A program made the position numbers and the translations under genes. Below are positions 1 through 10,503 of a stretch of DNA of 64,000 nt, one piece after another. Under the pieces are notes generated by a model, which searched no databases, was not told where the DNA came from, and saw nothing but the letters and a program-made list of their open reading frames with translations. This stretch comes from Wolbachia endosymbiont of Armadillidium arcangelii (lineage in GTDB: Bacteria; Pseudomonadota; Alphaproteobacteria; Rickettsiales; Anaplasmataceae): positions 806,001-870,000 of the forward strand of contig NZ_CP157942.1 in the NCBI RefSeq assembly GCF_040207875.1, in the 5' to 3' direction. The stretch's first letter is position 1. The number at the start of each line of letters is the position of its first letter.

Positions 1-1
1 A

Positions 2-1249
2 ACAAATGATCAAATTCGAGCGATAGATGAAATCGCAGAGAGACAAAAATCAAAATACCGCATGGTAAGCCTGCTTCAAGGTGATGTTGGTAGTGGCAAA
101 ACTGTAGTTGCACTCTTTGCGATGCTGAATGTGGTAGAAAATAATATGCAGGCAGCTCTAATGGCACCAACTACTATTTTGGCGGAGCAACATTATAATT
201 GGATCGAAGAAGCTCTATCTTGTACTGATATAAAAGTTGCTCTGCTTACTGGTAAAACTTCGCGCAAGGAAAGAAGGACTATCATGAACGAACTTGCAAG
301 TGGTGTTTTAAATATAGTGATTGGCACTCATACACTATTTCAAGCCAACGTTACGTTTAAAAATTTAGGGCTTGCAGTCATAGACGAACAACAGCGATTT
401 GGAGTGATGCAGAGGAATCGCTTGGTAGGAAAAGGAGAAAATCCCGATATACTTTTTGTTACTGCAACTCCCATTCCAAGAACCTTGCAGCAAGCTATGT
501 ATGGTGACGTTGAATGTTCAATTTTGAAAGAAAAACCAAAATCCAGATTGCCAATAAAAACTGTAACTATGAACATTAGTAGGGTGCCAGATGTTATTGA
601 AAAGCTAAAAGGTGCTATAAACAGGGGCGAAAAAGCATATTGGATTTGTCCATACATAGAAGAAAACGAAGAACTCAATATTGCTGCAGCAGAAATGCGC
701 TTTCAGGAATTACAAAAAACATTTTTTGATAAAATTAGCATAATACATGGAAAATTGACTCAGGAGCAGAAAGATCAAGTTATGTTTTCCTTCAAGAGGA
801 ATGAATTTTCTCTCCTAGTTTCAACTACTGTAATAGAAGTTGGTATAGATGTACCAGATGCAACTATTATGATTATAGAGAATGCAGAACAATTTGGGTT
901 ATCGCAATTACATCAGTTAAGAGGTAGGGTAGGACGAGGCAATAAGCCCTCCTTTTGTGTGCTCTTATACGACAATCTAAGTAAAAGTTCGTCTTCAAAG
1001 TTAAAGATTATGTGTGAGTCACAAGATGGATTTTACATTGCTGAAAAAGATATGATGCTAAGAGGCAGTGGAGATATCTTAGGCATAAAGCAATCAGGAT
1101 ACATGGAATTTAAATTTGCTGACCTATATAAGGACAGAGAGTTGCTCAATCTTGCGTATAACAATGCAAAGGGCGTAATGGCTGATTTTGAATTACTGCT
1201 TGATATATTCAAATATAGGAGTAGGCTGCATTTTTCAAAATTTCAGTAG
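2..1249 (+). CDS. recG: ATP-dependent DNA helicase RecG, 3' part (5' end outside window)
   Basis: RecG remodels stalled replication forks and branched DNA. The frame is open from base 2, upstream of the first ATG at 62, and reads straight into the Walker A motif GDVGSGKT. The gene is therefore cut by the window edge, not by an internal start. Visible superfamily 2 helicase landmarks are the Walker A, the motif II region with DEQQRFGVMQR, motif III TATPIPRTL and motif VI QLRGRVGRG. DEQQRFG in place of DExH and the C-terminal block with GSGDILG are typical of RecG. The wedge domain that binds branched DNA would lie upstream and cannot be seen. The C-terminus looks complete, and an IS110-rich region follows. 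Confidence 0.95.
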   Translation, partial: TNDQIRAIDEIAERQKSKYRMVSLLQGDVGSGKTVVALFAMLNVVENNMQAALMAPTTILAEQHYNWIEEALSCTDIKVALLTGKTSRKERRTIMNELASGVLNIVIGTHTLFQANVTFKNLGLAVIDEQQRFGVMQRNRLVGKGENPDILFVTATPIPRTLQQAMYGDVECSILKEKPKSRLPIKTVTMNISRVPDVIEKLKGAINRGEKAYWICPYIEENEELNIAAAEMRFQELQKTFFDKISIIHGKLTQEQKDQVMFSFKRNEFSLLVSTTVIEVGIDVPDATIMIIENAEQFGLSQLHQLRGRVGRGNKPSFCVLLYDNLSKSSSSKLKIMCESQDGFYIAEKDMMLRGSGDILGIKQSGYMEFKFADLYKDRELLNLAYNNAKGVMADFELLLDIFKYRSRLHFSKFQ

Positions 1250-1689
1250 CTTGCACTATCTTCTGAGCCATAACCTTCATCAATAGAAACCACTTGACAA
1301 ACGGGAGTATTCAACAAACCATATTAGTCAAGTTAAGGAAAAATAAGAGTGAAGAGGATAGAATAATAAGGTGTAAGTTCTCCCCGATACATTTTTAGTG
1401 AGAGAAGCAACAATGAATAAAATAACTCGTTCATCAAAGAACCTCAATGAATTTTCAATGAAAAAGCAATCGGTTAAGATAGAAAAGAAAGATATCAACT
1501 ATGTTTAAAAATTTTTTATTTGTGTAATTTTGCAACTTCATATGGGCAATAAAACCCCGTTTTGTCGTATAAGAATAGAATTTTATATCAAACAGCTACT
1601 ACCTTGCTTAAGCCAATGAATATGTGCGTTTAGTGTGTGTGTGGACGCACATATTCATTAACTAATTTTAATTATTGCCATGTAAATTT
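1250..1689. other. Intergenic region after recG
   Basis: No convincing gene. A 31-codon ATG frame (1413-1508) rich in Lys and Asn is present but has nothing to support it. The right part is probably the non-coding 3' end of the neighbouring IS110 element and contains the perfect hairpin listed separately. Confidence 0.4.
1615..1659. repeat. Perfect 15-bp inverted repeat at the IS110 3' side
   Basis: AATGAATATGTGCGT at 1615-1629 is exactly complementary to 1645-1659, with a 15-nt GT-rich loop. It has no T-run, so a simple Rho-independent terminator is unlikely. It lies 31 bp beyond the stop codon of the intact IS110 transposase and probably belongs to that element's end. Confidence 0.75.
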
Positions 1690-2637
1690 CTAAACATGCA
1701 AATTAATTGCTTCTTTAAGTCTGGCATTGGCGATGACTATAATTTTACGCATAAGTGCAGTGAGTGCTACCATCTTTCTTTTACCACTATCAATAAGCTT
1801 ACAATAAAAAGCAGCAAGTTCTGACTTGGAGTTTCTAGCAGCCATAGCAGCTGTGAAAAGCTTTGAACGAACGTTACTTCTTCCACCTATAATCCTTCGG
1901 TAACCAATAGCTTTACCACTTTCCTTAGGATGAGGTGCAACACCTGCAAGGCTTGCAACTTGCCTTTTGTTTAAGGAACCAAGTTCCGGTATAAGGCACA
2001 ATAAACATTGAGAGGTTTTTCTACCTATTCCAGGAACTGTTTCAAGAATCTTCTGGTATCGGTTCAGTTCAGGGTTTTCATTGACTATTTTTTGTATAGC
2101 TTGATCAAGCTTTTCTACCTGATTATTGAGGAATTCAATAGTTTGTTGACAACTTTCCTTAATGTAATCATTTCCAGGAGTTTTAAGCCTATTTTTTTCT
2201 TGAACAAGCATTTTCGTAATATCATCACGACGCTGACAAAGTGTAAATAAGGTGGTTTGTTCTTTTGAGATAGGTGTAAATAGCTGCAGACGTCCACAAC
2301 GCTCAACACCATATTGGGCAAGCGCTTTTGCATCCAGATTGTCAGTCTTTGCCAAAGTTCCATGAGATAGAATGAAGTTTTTAACTTGACGAGTATTAGC
2401 ACGATGCACAGCAATGTTTCTGTCAATAAGAAAATACAATAAGCCAAGCTCATAGCCTCCTGTAGCTTCTAAAATTATCATGGAATTGGGTAAGATATTT
2501 GAAAATTTTTGGTAAAATTGTTTCCAGCCAGAACAACTATTGTCAAACTTGATAACACTTTTTTGTTCATTCACTGCAATGACAAATTCAAGTTTTCCGA
2601 TATCAATGCCAATAAAATTTTGATAAGATATAACCAT
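1690..2637 (-). CDS. IS110 family transposase, intact
   Basis: A 315-aa DEDD-type transposase of the IS110 family, which uses a RuvC-like N-terminal domain and a C-terminal Tnp_20 domain with a catalytic serine. The N-terminus carries GIDIGK (first Asp), then LEATGGYE (acidic residue) and KTDNLDAKALA (later Asp residues), followed by a coiled middle. The C-terminal domain has VPGIG and SLAGVAPHPKESGK. The length is close to the usual 310-350 aa and there is no internal stop, so this copy could be active, unlike its two broken relatives nearby. Family members lack long terminal inverted repeats and are guided by a non-coding RNA from the element end. The sequence on the 5' side is structured (see 2638-2870). 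Confidence 0.93.
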   Translation of the reverse strand: MVISYQNFIGIDIGKLEFVIAVNEQKSVIKFDNSCSGWKQFYQKFSNILPNSMIILEATGGYELGLLYFLIDRNIAVHRANTRQVKNFILSHGTLAKTDNLDAKALAQYGVERCGRLQLFTPISKEQTTLFTLCQRRDDITKMLVQEKNRLKTPGNDYIKESCQQTIEFLNNQVEKLDQAIQKIVNENPELNRYQKILETVPGIGRKTSQCLLCLIPELGSLNKRQVASLAGVAPHPKESGKAIGYRRIIGGRSNVRSKLFTAAMAARNSKSELAAFYCKLIDSGKRKMVALTALMRKIIVIANARLKEAINLHV

Positions 2638-2870
2638 AAAGAACCTCGAGAGTTTAAGTTAAAATTTAAGATTGTAAACGGGTGCATATGTATGTCCCAA
2701 ACAACTATTCAAACGTCTCGAAGGATAGGCTTGAGTACCTTGATATCTACGTATGTGTAATACTACCGTCTTACGGTCGCTCAAGCCTTTGATAACTATA
2801 TTTTTTTATAGAGCTACCTTCCTTCTTGCTTCTTTTATATCATATTTCCAACTTACAACCGTCTTGCTAG
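2638..2870 (-). ncRNA. Candidate IS110 5' non-coding RNA (bridge-RNA position)
   Basis: This stretch directly precedes the start codon of the intact IS110 transposase. In the IS110 group the guide (bridge) RNA is encoded upstream of the transposase. A nested structure is visible: AGGCTTGAG at 2727-2735 pairs perfectly with 2780-2788, and ACCGT/ACGGT forms an inner stem near 2765-2776. The boundaries are not determined. The RNA call is inferred from position plus pairing. The remaining 2871-2986 shows nothing recognisable. Confidence 0.4.
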
Positions 2871-2986
2871 TCAACAAAAAAATTACTCAAGCTGTATCAT
2901 AAAATCAAAAAATACTTCTGATTGTGTAACAGTACACAGATTACAGTTAGTGAATATGTTGAATGGATTGGAAGCATTTTTTGATT

Positions 2987-3974
2987 TTAAACTACAGTCA
3001 ACATCCTAGTTCTGTAATTCTTGATATGATTTGGATCAAAAGCACTTTTGGATGTCAGGATACCGAAAATGATATGGAGTAGCTTACGCTCCCACAATTG
3101 CCATATTATGCTTACCCTTCTTCTTTAGTCTTTGGCAAAAACTCACAATGATAGGATTGTGATTCTTGGCTACTATGGCAGGAAAGAAAAGGGCCTTACG
3201 TAATGTTTGTAACCTGATTTACTTAATCTTGGTTTAGAATGTACAGATGAACCTGATGTTATATTTTTCGGTATAACTCCTGTATATGCTGCCAATTGCC
3301 TGGCATCTCTAAAAGCTTTTATGTCAGGGATTTCAGCTAAAATAGCTATTGCTGATTCCTCTCCTATTCCTGGAATAGTCAATAGAAGCTGAAAATTTTC
3401 CAACAATTCTTTGTGCTGCTTTAATAGTTTGCGTATGGAGTTTTTTATTATTTCTATTTTTTTAACTATATTCGTTGCAAGATCCTCCCAAGCATTTGCA
3501 ACTTCTTTAGGCAGTCTCTCTTTTTTTTCTAGGTGGTTATTTACTAATTCTTTTAACGCAACTGAGCAACGATAAAGATGTTTTAATTTTTTCATTTCAG
3601 AAGAAGGTGGTGTCCAACGAGTTGGTTCCTGTCTTTGGCAATAATCAGCAATAATTTCTGCATCAGTCTGATCATTCTTTTGTCTTACGAGCTTACTCCT
3701 TGTATAAGATTTAATACAATAAGGATTTACAACACTAACAAAATGTCCAGCATTGTGCAGAAATTCAGCCAAAGCTTCGCTATAACAACCACATGCATGC
3801 CTTTACTTCTTCCACATTATGCTTTTGTAGAAAACTCAGCAGACCTTGAAACCCAAGATCATCGTTCTTAAAGCTCCTTTTCCTAGTTTCACGCTTTTCT
3901 TTTTTACTTATGAATGAAAGAAAAACATCAAAGCGATCTTTTGATACATCAATTCCAAGAAAGTTGTTGATCAT
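2987..3974 (-). pseudogene. IS110 family transposase, broken by several frameshifts
   Basis: Reading right to left, the start MINNFLGIDVSKDRFDVF carries the IS110 first catalytic Asp. The frame breaks near 3775 just before the expected ATG-like box. It resumes as AEFLHNAGHFVSVVNP with the DQTDAEIIADYC motif, the TIPGIG motif and YTGVIPK, and breaks again near 3190. It then continues as AIVAKNHNPIIVSFCQRLKK and shifts or stops once more near 3090, before ending with KLLHIIFGILTSKSAF at a stop at 2987-2989. All expected segments are present in order, so this is a once-complete element disabled by at least three small lesions. It belongs to a different IS110 subgroup from the intact copy at 1690-2637. 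Confidence 0.85.
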
Positions 3975-4017
3975 ATATAACCCCATACGTTACCATTTAA
4001 AACGAAAAGTAAGCCTT

Positions 4018-5311
4018 CTAAGAAACTCCCTCAACCAGTTCATCTTTTTGAACTAAGATGTAGCCAAATTCCTGTGCTTTTTTGATCAAGTTTTTTTTAA
4101 CTCTCTCTTTGTAACGTGTTTCATAATAGTTCATTCCTTTTTCAACATATTCTTACCCATACTTTAGCATACTATAAAAAATGCATGCTAGTTTTCTTGC
4201 GGTAGCCGTGATTGCTTTTGGTGCACCTAGTCGTCTCTTTATTCTTCTACAGTACGCACCTATTCCGCTGTTGCTTCTTGATACACAGTGAGCAGCTATT
4301 CGAAATGCATTTGCAGCACGATTAATGACTTTACGCGTTCTTGTGCTAAACACTTTTTCTCCTGTAATTTTATTGGCAGGGCTAACCACGATGAAAAGTG
4401 TTTTTCTGTCCGCCATCTATTAGGGTTTATGCCAGTTTCTGAAATTATTGTTTGTATGGTTACTACATCAAGTCCTGGAACTTTTCCCTACCTGTAATTC
4501 TATGCAGTTCTTCGTGTATAGCAAAATTTGGCCTATGTTTTGTAGACTTACGCTTTATTTTATTACATAGCTTGTTCCCACCTGACTTTGTCTCAAATGT
4601 TTTATAATATCCTTCAATACTTCTATCACATTCTGCTATTTTTTCCTGATAAATATTGTATAGCTCAAACTCTTGTTTTAGTGTAAACAGGTGTTCCTCT
4701 CTATAGTTAATGCTTTTGCAATGGTAGATTTATCATTTTTTATTCGTCCATCTCTTAATTCAGCTAATTTTTCTGGATTTCTTTCACCCTCAAGTATTGC
4801 TTTAATAATTTGCATGCCAGTAACTCCTGTTATATCGCTTATCACCTTATGCAATTGAATGCTCATTTGAATTAACGCTTTTTGCATACGTTGAATGTGT
4901 GCTGCTGCACTTTTTATTAGGTTATCTCGTTGTCTAGCGTAGCTGCGTAATACACAAATTTGATTATCTGGTCTAAATGCAGTCCATAGCTATGCAGTTG
5001 TTGTAACCACTGGCAATCATCAGATTTTCTTCCAGGCACATTCTTAACATATTTTGCGTTTACTAATTTTACTTCAAATCCATATGATTCAAGTACTTGA
5101 AACAAGGGGATCCAATACACTCCTGTTGATTCCATGGCTATTGTAGTAACTTTGCACCTCTTTAACCACTTTGCTAAGTTATAAAGATCTTCTGTGAAGC
5201 AGCAGAATTTTTGTATATTCTGTTTATCTCTTCCTTCTGGTACACATACATAATGCACAGATATCTATTCCTGCCGCATCAGACCTCTAATTTACTTTTT
5301 GTTTTTGCCAT
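4018..5311 (-). pseudogene. IS110 family transposase, heavily decayed
   Basis: A start MAKTKSKLE at 5311 runs into a stop. The protein then continues in shifted frames: VPEGRDKQNIQKF, MESTGVYWIPLFQVLES, VKYVKNVPGRKSDDCQWLQ-like sequence (4917-5258), GVTGMQIIKAILEGERNPE (4678-4887), then RLGAPKAITATARKLA (4153-4416) and a last piece YYETRYKERVKKNLIKKAQ ending at 4018. These are the N-terminal, middle and C-terminal parts of one IS110 transposase in order. At least four frame breaks are needed, so it cannot make a working enzyme. Confidence 0.85.
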
Positions 5312-6084
5312 TTCTAACCTCCATCATATAATAATTGAAAAGCACTTCAGCTTGGAACGGTTGAATTATACGCTCTTCTAATCGAGGTAGTCTCAAAGAC
5401 TCCATCAGTGATTTTCCTTCCAAAACCATGCTAACCTACGGGCACTAAGGCACCATTGCCTACTCGGCTATAACTGCAGAAGCGCTTCTCCGTAAAATTA
5501 TATTCAAAAAAGTAGAAAATAGGAGTTTCTTTCTGGTTTGACAGGTTTTATATCTGTCCGATGCTAACCTTGTGGATACAGAATTAGAGCCATTTAGGTC
5601 TTTCTACGATACCGTCCAGCCTATACTTTTGAGGAGGGAACTCTTATCTTTCTTACAGATTTTATATCTAAGAGGAGAAACAGAGTTCTTCCCTCCTCCA
5701 CCTAATGCTTAAGCTTAAAACATTAGATGCTTTTTACAAGATACAAGAAGGGAAGCGGTAAAAATTATTTTAGACATTAAACGATAAAATTAGTAATTTA
5801 TAGACTCTTAAAAAAAATTATCTTATTTTAGATCAAGATTTCTTAAAAAATAAATATAACAAATAAACCTTAAATGGTTGCTATATTGGGCGTATTCTCT
5901 TAACTTGATTCGTATGCTTTTTTGAACATTCCCTTAAATGGAGCTTTAACGCTCCACTAAACGGGTACCCAATTGTTCAACACTATCAATTTCAATTTGT
6001 AAAGTGTCCTTTATAAATTTATTAGCCTGGTCTGCACTCATAAAAACTGTATATTTATTAGGTATTAACCTTTTTACAGTAGCT
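5312..6084. other. Long non-coding region, probably IS110 5' end plus unassigned DNA
   Basis: No gene found. The part next to the dead IS110 gene is structured: GAGGAGGGAACTCT at 5631-5644 pairs with 5682-5698 apart from a 3-nt insertion. GACAG/CTGTC forms a small hairpin near 5540-5558, and ATGCTAACCT occurs twice as a direct repeat (5428-5437 and 5561-5570). This fits the non-coding 5' end of an IS110 element, where the guide RNA would be encoded. 5720-6084 is very AT-rich and shows nothing recognisable. Confidence 0.4.
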
Positions 6085-7360
6085 CTAACTTCCTTCATCA
6101 CGTGATTTAAGAAGCTCATCAATTTCTTTGTCCTTCAGATAAAATGTGCAATCATAGCTATGCTTTTTGAGATCCAGAAGTTTAGCAAAGCTATCACGAT
6201 CATTCTTATGGTGAAAGGCCACATTTATACCTGCTATTTTGTCCGTTTCTTGCAACTTTCCATCTTTATCTATTATCTGTGCCTTAGCAAGCGCAACTGT
6301 AGGTTTATGGCCATAATTTGCTCCAATAACTCTTCTTATTGAGTGTTCTATTGCCATTTTTTGCACTTCGGGATTTTCATCAAACTCTTTCAGAAAATTA
6401 AGGTGTAAGTTAACATATTCAGAGTATTTCAATCTGTGTTTTTTATATACAGTTGGTTTATAGGACGGTTCATTTGTAGGTGACTTATAGCTTGCAAGAA
6501 GCAATTTTTGTTCATGCTGTTCATTAAATTCTTTTACCCTTTTAAAATGTCTTTCATATTGAGTCAACCCATCTTTTCCTTTTTTCTCCATCTTTTTCAA
6601 AAATCTCTCTACAGGCTCTTGTTTGGCTGGAGTAATTTTACGCATAAGCGGAATTTGTTTTTGTAAGATAACCCAATATGGTAAGCAGACAACTTTTGCA
6701 TCTTTTGAAAATAGACCTTCTAATTTTTTCACTGCATTGTATAAGTTTGCTGATTCTGGTTTATAATGCCCACTATTATTGTCTATATAAGTTATTTTAC
6801 CATTTACCACTTTCATTAGACCAGAACATAAAACTGGCCTACCACCTGCAAGAGTTGAATGACGATAAGCCCATTCGCTTTCATTAATATTAATATGTTC
6901 ATGTGTTACTAGTTTTCCATCAAGCGTAATCACATAAGCTAACACAACCTTTTTTGCCCTTACTAATTTTATCAGTTGTATCATATGTTTTGCCTTTACC
7001 TTCCACTTCTGGCATTAAGTCCACGTATAATTTTCCTTTATAAGGAATTTTAGTATGTTCTGCTTGATCATTTGGAGTAAAACACTTAACCCTTGTATTA
7101 GTTCCAGGAATTTTTCTTCCTTCAACTCCAACTTCTAGAAAAAAATTATATCGTGGAAAAAAATAAGTAAAATTACTTTCTATCCAGTGCAAAATTCTGT
7201 TTATAATACCAAAAACTTTTTCGTTATCTAAATCAATAGAGAGTTGCTGTTCTTTTGGTACTGTTTCATGATCGGACTTTGTACCAGATTTGCCAAATTC
7301 TTTGGCAGCATATTTAAATTTTCCTAATAAATATTCCTTACGTTCTTTTGATACTAACAC
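6085..7360 (-). pseudogene. Unknown protein, about 420 aa, split by one frameshift at an A-run
   Basis: Two overlapping minus-strand frames encode one protein. The first (from a GTG at 7360) reads to YDTTDKISKGKK and then goes out of frame. The second continues with KKVVLAYVITLDGKLVTHEH when one base is shifted at the A6 run near 6952. I do not recognise the family with certainty. The segment with HSTLAGGRPVLCSGLMKV, ITYIDNNSGHYKPES and NLYNAVKKLEG resembles a domain found at the C-terminal part of large effector-like proteins in intracellular bacteria. The rest is Lys-rich with no signal peptide or membrane segment. It may be a true pseudogene, a homopolymer sequencing error, or a gene rescued by slippage. 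It stands between IS debris and ppdK. Confidence 0.6.
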
Positions 7361-7884
7361 TTTTACCTTACCAGTTACTATTTTATCTTATATTGTTTTA
7401 GACAAAAAGTCAACTTCTTAAGATTTTAAGAAAAGAAAAAGCGTCAGCAAGACAGCTACCAACAATGTGAAAAATCGTCATTCCGCTACTTGTTAGCGCT
7501 GCAACTTGTTCAGCCATATACTCCTAGATTTCATGCAGGAAGATGTCATGAAAGCAGTCTTTTCATCATTAAAAAAGTGCTTTCGTGCTTACCCAATTCA
7601 GCTGGATTCCAGTGTCACGCACTGGAATGACAATTAAAGAGAAACTCCACGCACAGCTATTATCATAGGAAGATGTCATTCCAGTACTTCCTCTCTTGTC
7701 ATTCAAGTAGCTCCTTTGTTGTCATCCCAGTGCTTCTTCTTTTGTCATTCCAGTGCGTGACTGGCATCCAGCAAAATTGATCACAAACAAGACAACATTT
7801 TCGGTCAAAAACCAGTGTCTGGGCACTGGCATGACAACGTTATAAAGGAACCTGTTTCAGCTACTTTCATAACACCATTTATCT
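7361..7884. repeat. Intergenic cluster of Wolbachia palindromic repeats
   Basis: The region contains several copies of a short palindrome family. ATTCCAGTG/CACTGGAAT forms a hairpin at 7606-7628. Degenerate repeats of GTCATTCCAGT and GTCATCCCAGTGCT follow at about 7674-7760, and CAGTGTCTGGGCACTGGCATGAC near 7822-7845. No ORF with support is present. Confidence 0.7.
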
Positions 7885-10503
7885 CTACTTACCCAACAAG
7901 CTTATGCTAAGCTGTGCTGCCACTAACTTTGCAACCGGTACTCTATAGGGTGAGCATGACACATAATCGACCCCTGATTTGATAAAAAATTCTATGGACT
8001 GTGGATTCGCTCCATGCTCTCCACATATACCGAGTTTAATTTCTTTTCGGGTTTTTCTGCCTCTTTCAATGGCTATCTTGACTAACTCCCCTACCCCTTC
8101 GACATCTAGCACTTCAAATGGATCATTTTCGAATATGTTGTTTTCCTTATAGGAATCGAGGAAATTAACTGAATCATCTCTTGAAAGTCCCATGGTTGTT
8201 TGCGTTAAATCATTAGTGCCAAAACTAAAAAATTCTGCGTGTTTTGCCAGTTTGTCAGCAATAAGTGCTGCTCTTGGCAGTTCTATCATCGTTCCGATTG
8301 AATAATTCACATCGAAATTTTCTGCTTCTTTCTTTATTAACTCGCAAATCAGAACAAACTCTTTCTCGCTCATGATAAAAGGGATCATGATTTCAGCTAC
8401 CTTTTTTTCCTTCTTTAGCTCATTTGCAGCACTGAGTATTGCCCTAATCTGCATTCTATATATTTCAGGATGAGAAATAGCAAGCCTGCAGCCCCGGTGG
8501 CCAAGCATGGGGTTCTTTTCTGATAACTGTGCTATTTTATTTTTTACTGATTCAACTGACTTATTGAGCGATTTAGCAATTTTTTCTATAGTAGACTGAT
8601 TATTGGGTAAAAATTCATGTAGAGGTGGATCAAGTAAACGTATAGTGACTTCCTTGCTCTCCATAATAGAAAATATTTCTTTGAAATCAGACTTTTGCAT
8701 TTCCTCCAGTTTAATGAGCACATTTGCCCTTTCATTTTCATCGTCAGCTATTATCAACTTTTGAATGAATTCGATTCTATCACTAGCAAAAAACATATGT
8801 TCTGTGCGACATAAGCCTATACCTTCTGCACCGAATCCTTTTGCAATTTTTACATCTTTTGGAGTATCAGCGTTCGCTCTCACTTTGATCGTTTTAATTT
8901 CATCTATCCAGTTGATTATCGTTTTGAATTCTTGTGATAATTCAGGTGAAATTGTAGGAAGAATGCCAAGCATAACCTCCCCCGTTCCTCCGTTGATGGT
9001 AATCGGTTCACCTTTATTTACTTTTATATCCCCTATAGAAAGGAAAGTTCCATCTTTATCGATATAAAGTCCACTCACACTGCAGATGCATGGCTTACCC
9101 ATTCCACGAGTTACAACAGCGGCATGCGAGGTCATACCTCCCCGCGCTGTTACTATTCCACTTGCAGCATTCATTCCATTAATATCTTCAGGGCTCGTCT
9201 CTGATCTTACCAAAATTACTTTTTTACCCTGTTCTGCAGCTTTTTCAGCATCACTTGCACTGAATACTACATATCCGGAAGCAACCCCTGGAGAAGCCGG
9301 TAGTCCCTTCCCTATTACTTTTTGGTCACTCTTAACGTCAAGAACTGGATGCAATAAATTGTCAAAAGTTTTTGGATCAATTCTCAATATCCCTTCTTCT
9401 TTTGTAATCTTTCCTTCGTTTACCATATCAACTACTATGCGAATAGCAGCTTCAGCCGTGCGCTTGCCAGACCTAGTCTGCAAAATCCATAATTTACCGT
9501 CTTGTACAGTAAATTCGATATCCTGCATGTCTTTATAATGCCTTTCAAGTTTTTCACATACCGCACATAATTCCAGGTAGACACTTGGCAGCAACTTCTC
9601 CATGGTATTTTTCTGCTCTCCGTCAATTGGCATAGGAGTATAAACACCAGAAACCACATCCTCACCCTGAGCATTAACCAAAAACTCACCAAAAAGCTTT
9701 TTTTCTCCAGTTGAAGGATTTCGTGTAAATATCACACCAGTTGCAGAATTATCATTTAAATTACCAAAAACCATTGCTTGCACGTTGACCGCTGTTCCAA
9801 GGTTTTCAGGAATATTATGTATTCTTCTATAGGAAACAGCCCTATCATTTTTCCAAGAGGCAAATACTGCATTCACTGAGCTGAGCAATTGCTCTTCAAT
9901 ATTCTGCGGAAAGTGTTTTCCTGTTTTTTCATGTACTATCCTTTTGAAATTGCTAACAATTTCTTTTAAAACATTAACATCAAGATCAGCTAAGCTTTTT
10001 GCTCCACTCTTTTGCTGTTCATTATCAACAACATCTTGAAATAGGTGATGATCAAGCTGTAGTACAACATTGGAGTACATCATGATAAAACGGCAGTAGC
10101 TATCGTAAGCAAAACGTTCGCCACTTTTTTTTGCAAGTCCAATAACTGTTTCATCATTTAAACCAACATTTAAAATAGTATCAAGCATGCCTGGCATTGA
10201 ACTAACACTACCAGAGCGTATTGAAACTAATAAAGGATTATTTGAATCCCCAAATTTACAACCGATGTCATTTTCGAGCATCGCCATATAGTTTTTAATT
10301 TCATTGCATAAATCAATAGGTAACCCGTCACTTTGGTAATAGACTGTGCAAGCAGAGGTGGAGATTGTGAAACCAGGAGGAACGGGGATGCAAATATTGC
10401 ACATTTCTGCTAGATTTGCTCCCTTCCCTCCTAGTAGATTTCTCATTGCTGCACTGCCTTCACACTTGCCTCGGCTAAAGTAATATACTGACTTTTCTCT
10501 CAT
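7885..10503 (-). CDS. ppdK: Pyruvate, phosphate dikinase
   Basis: Interconverts pyruvate, ATP and phosphate with phosphoenolpyruvate, AMP and pyrophosphate in the cytosol. In Rickettsiales, which lack a complete glycolytic entry, it is thought to feed gluconeogenesis or yield ATP. The 872-aa length is normal. The N-terminal nucleotide-binding domain begins GGKGANLAEM with PPGFTIST. The phosphohistidine domain shows GGMTSHAAVVTRGMGKPC with the catalytic His. The C-terminal PEP-binding barrel has GLCRTEHMFF, MLGHRGCRL, SFGTNDLTQTT and GICGEHG, and ends with CSPYRVPVAKLVAAQ containing the catalytic Cys. It stands alone between repeat-rich spacers. Enolase, its metabolic neighbour, is encoded at 22453-23730. 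Confidence 0.97.
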   Translation of the reverse strand: MREKSVYYFSRGKCEGSAAMRNLLGGKGANLAEMCNICIPVPPGFTISTSACTVYYQSDGLPIDLCNEIKNYMAMLENDIGCKFGDSNNPLLVSIRSGSVSSMPGMLDTILNVGLNDETVIGLAKKSGERFAYDSYCRFIMMYSNVVLQLDHHLFQDVVDNEQQKSGAKSLADLDVNVLKEIVSNFKRIVHEKTGKHFPQNIEEQLLSSVNAVFASWKNDRAVSYRRIHNIPENLGTAVNVQAMVFGNLNDNSATGVIFTRNPSTGEKKLFGEFLVNAQGEDVVSGVYTPMPIDGEQKNTMEKLLPSVYLELCAVCEKLERHYKDMQDIEFTVQDGKLWILQTRSGKRTAEAAIRIVVDMVNEGKITKEEGILRIDPKTFDNLLHPVLDVKSDQKVIGKGLPASPGVASGYVVFSASDAEKAAEQGKKVILVRSETSPEDINGMNAASGIVTARGGMTSHAAVVTRGMGKPCICSVSGLYIDKDGTFLSIGDIKVNKGEPITINGGTGEVMLGILPTISPELSQEFKTIINWIDEIKTIKVRANADTPKDVKIAKGFGAEGIGLCRTEHMFFASDRIEFIQKLIIADDENERANVLIKLEEMQKSDFKEIFSIMESKEVTIRLLDPPLHEFLPNNQSTIEKIAKSLNKSVESVKNKIAQLSEKNPMLGHRGCRLAISHPEIYRMQIRAILSAANELKKEKKVAEIMIPFIMSEKEFVLICELIKKEAENFDVNYSIGTMIELPRAALIADKLAKHAEFFSFGTNDLTQTTMGLSRDDSVNFLDSYKENNIFENDPFEVLDVEGVGELVKIAIERGRKTRKEIKLGICGEHGANPQSIEFFIKSGVDYVSCSPYRVPVAKLVAAQLSISLLGK

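Noticed and set aside
1615..1659. Hairpin as a Rho-independent terminator of recG
   Set aside because: Strong stem but no T-run, and about 370 bp from the recG stop. Better explained as an IS110 end structure.
9086..9538. 150-codon plus-strand ORF inside ppdK
   Set aside because: Antisense shadow of the ppdK phosphohistidine domain. No ribosome binding site and hydrophobic composition typical of an antisense frame.
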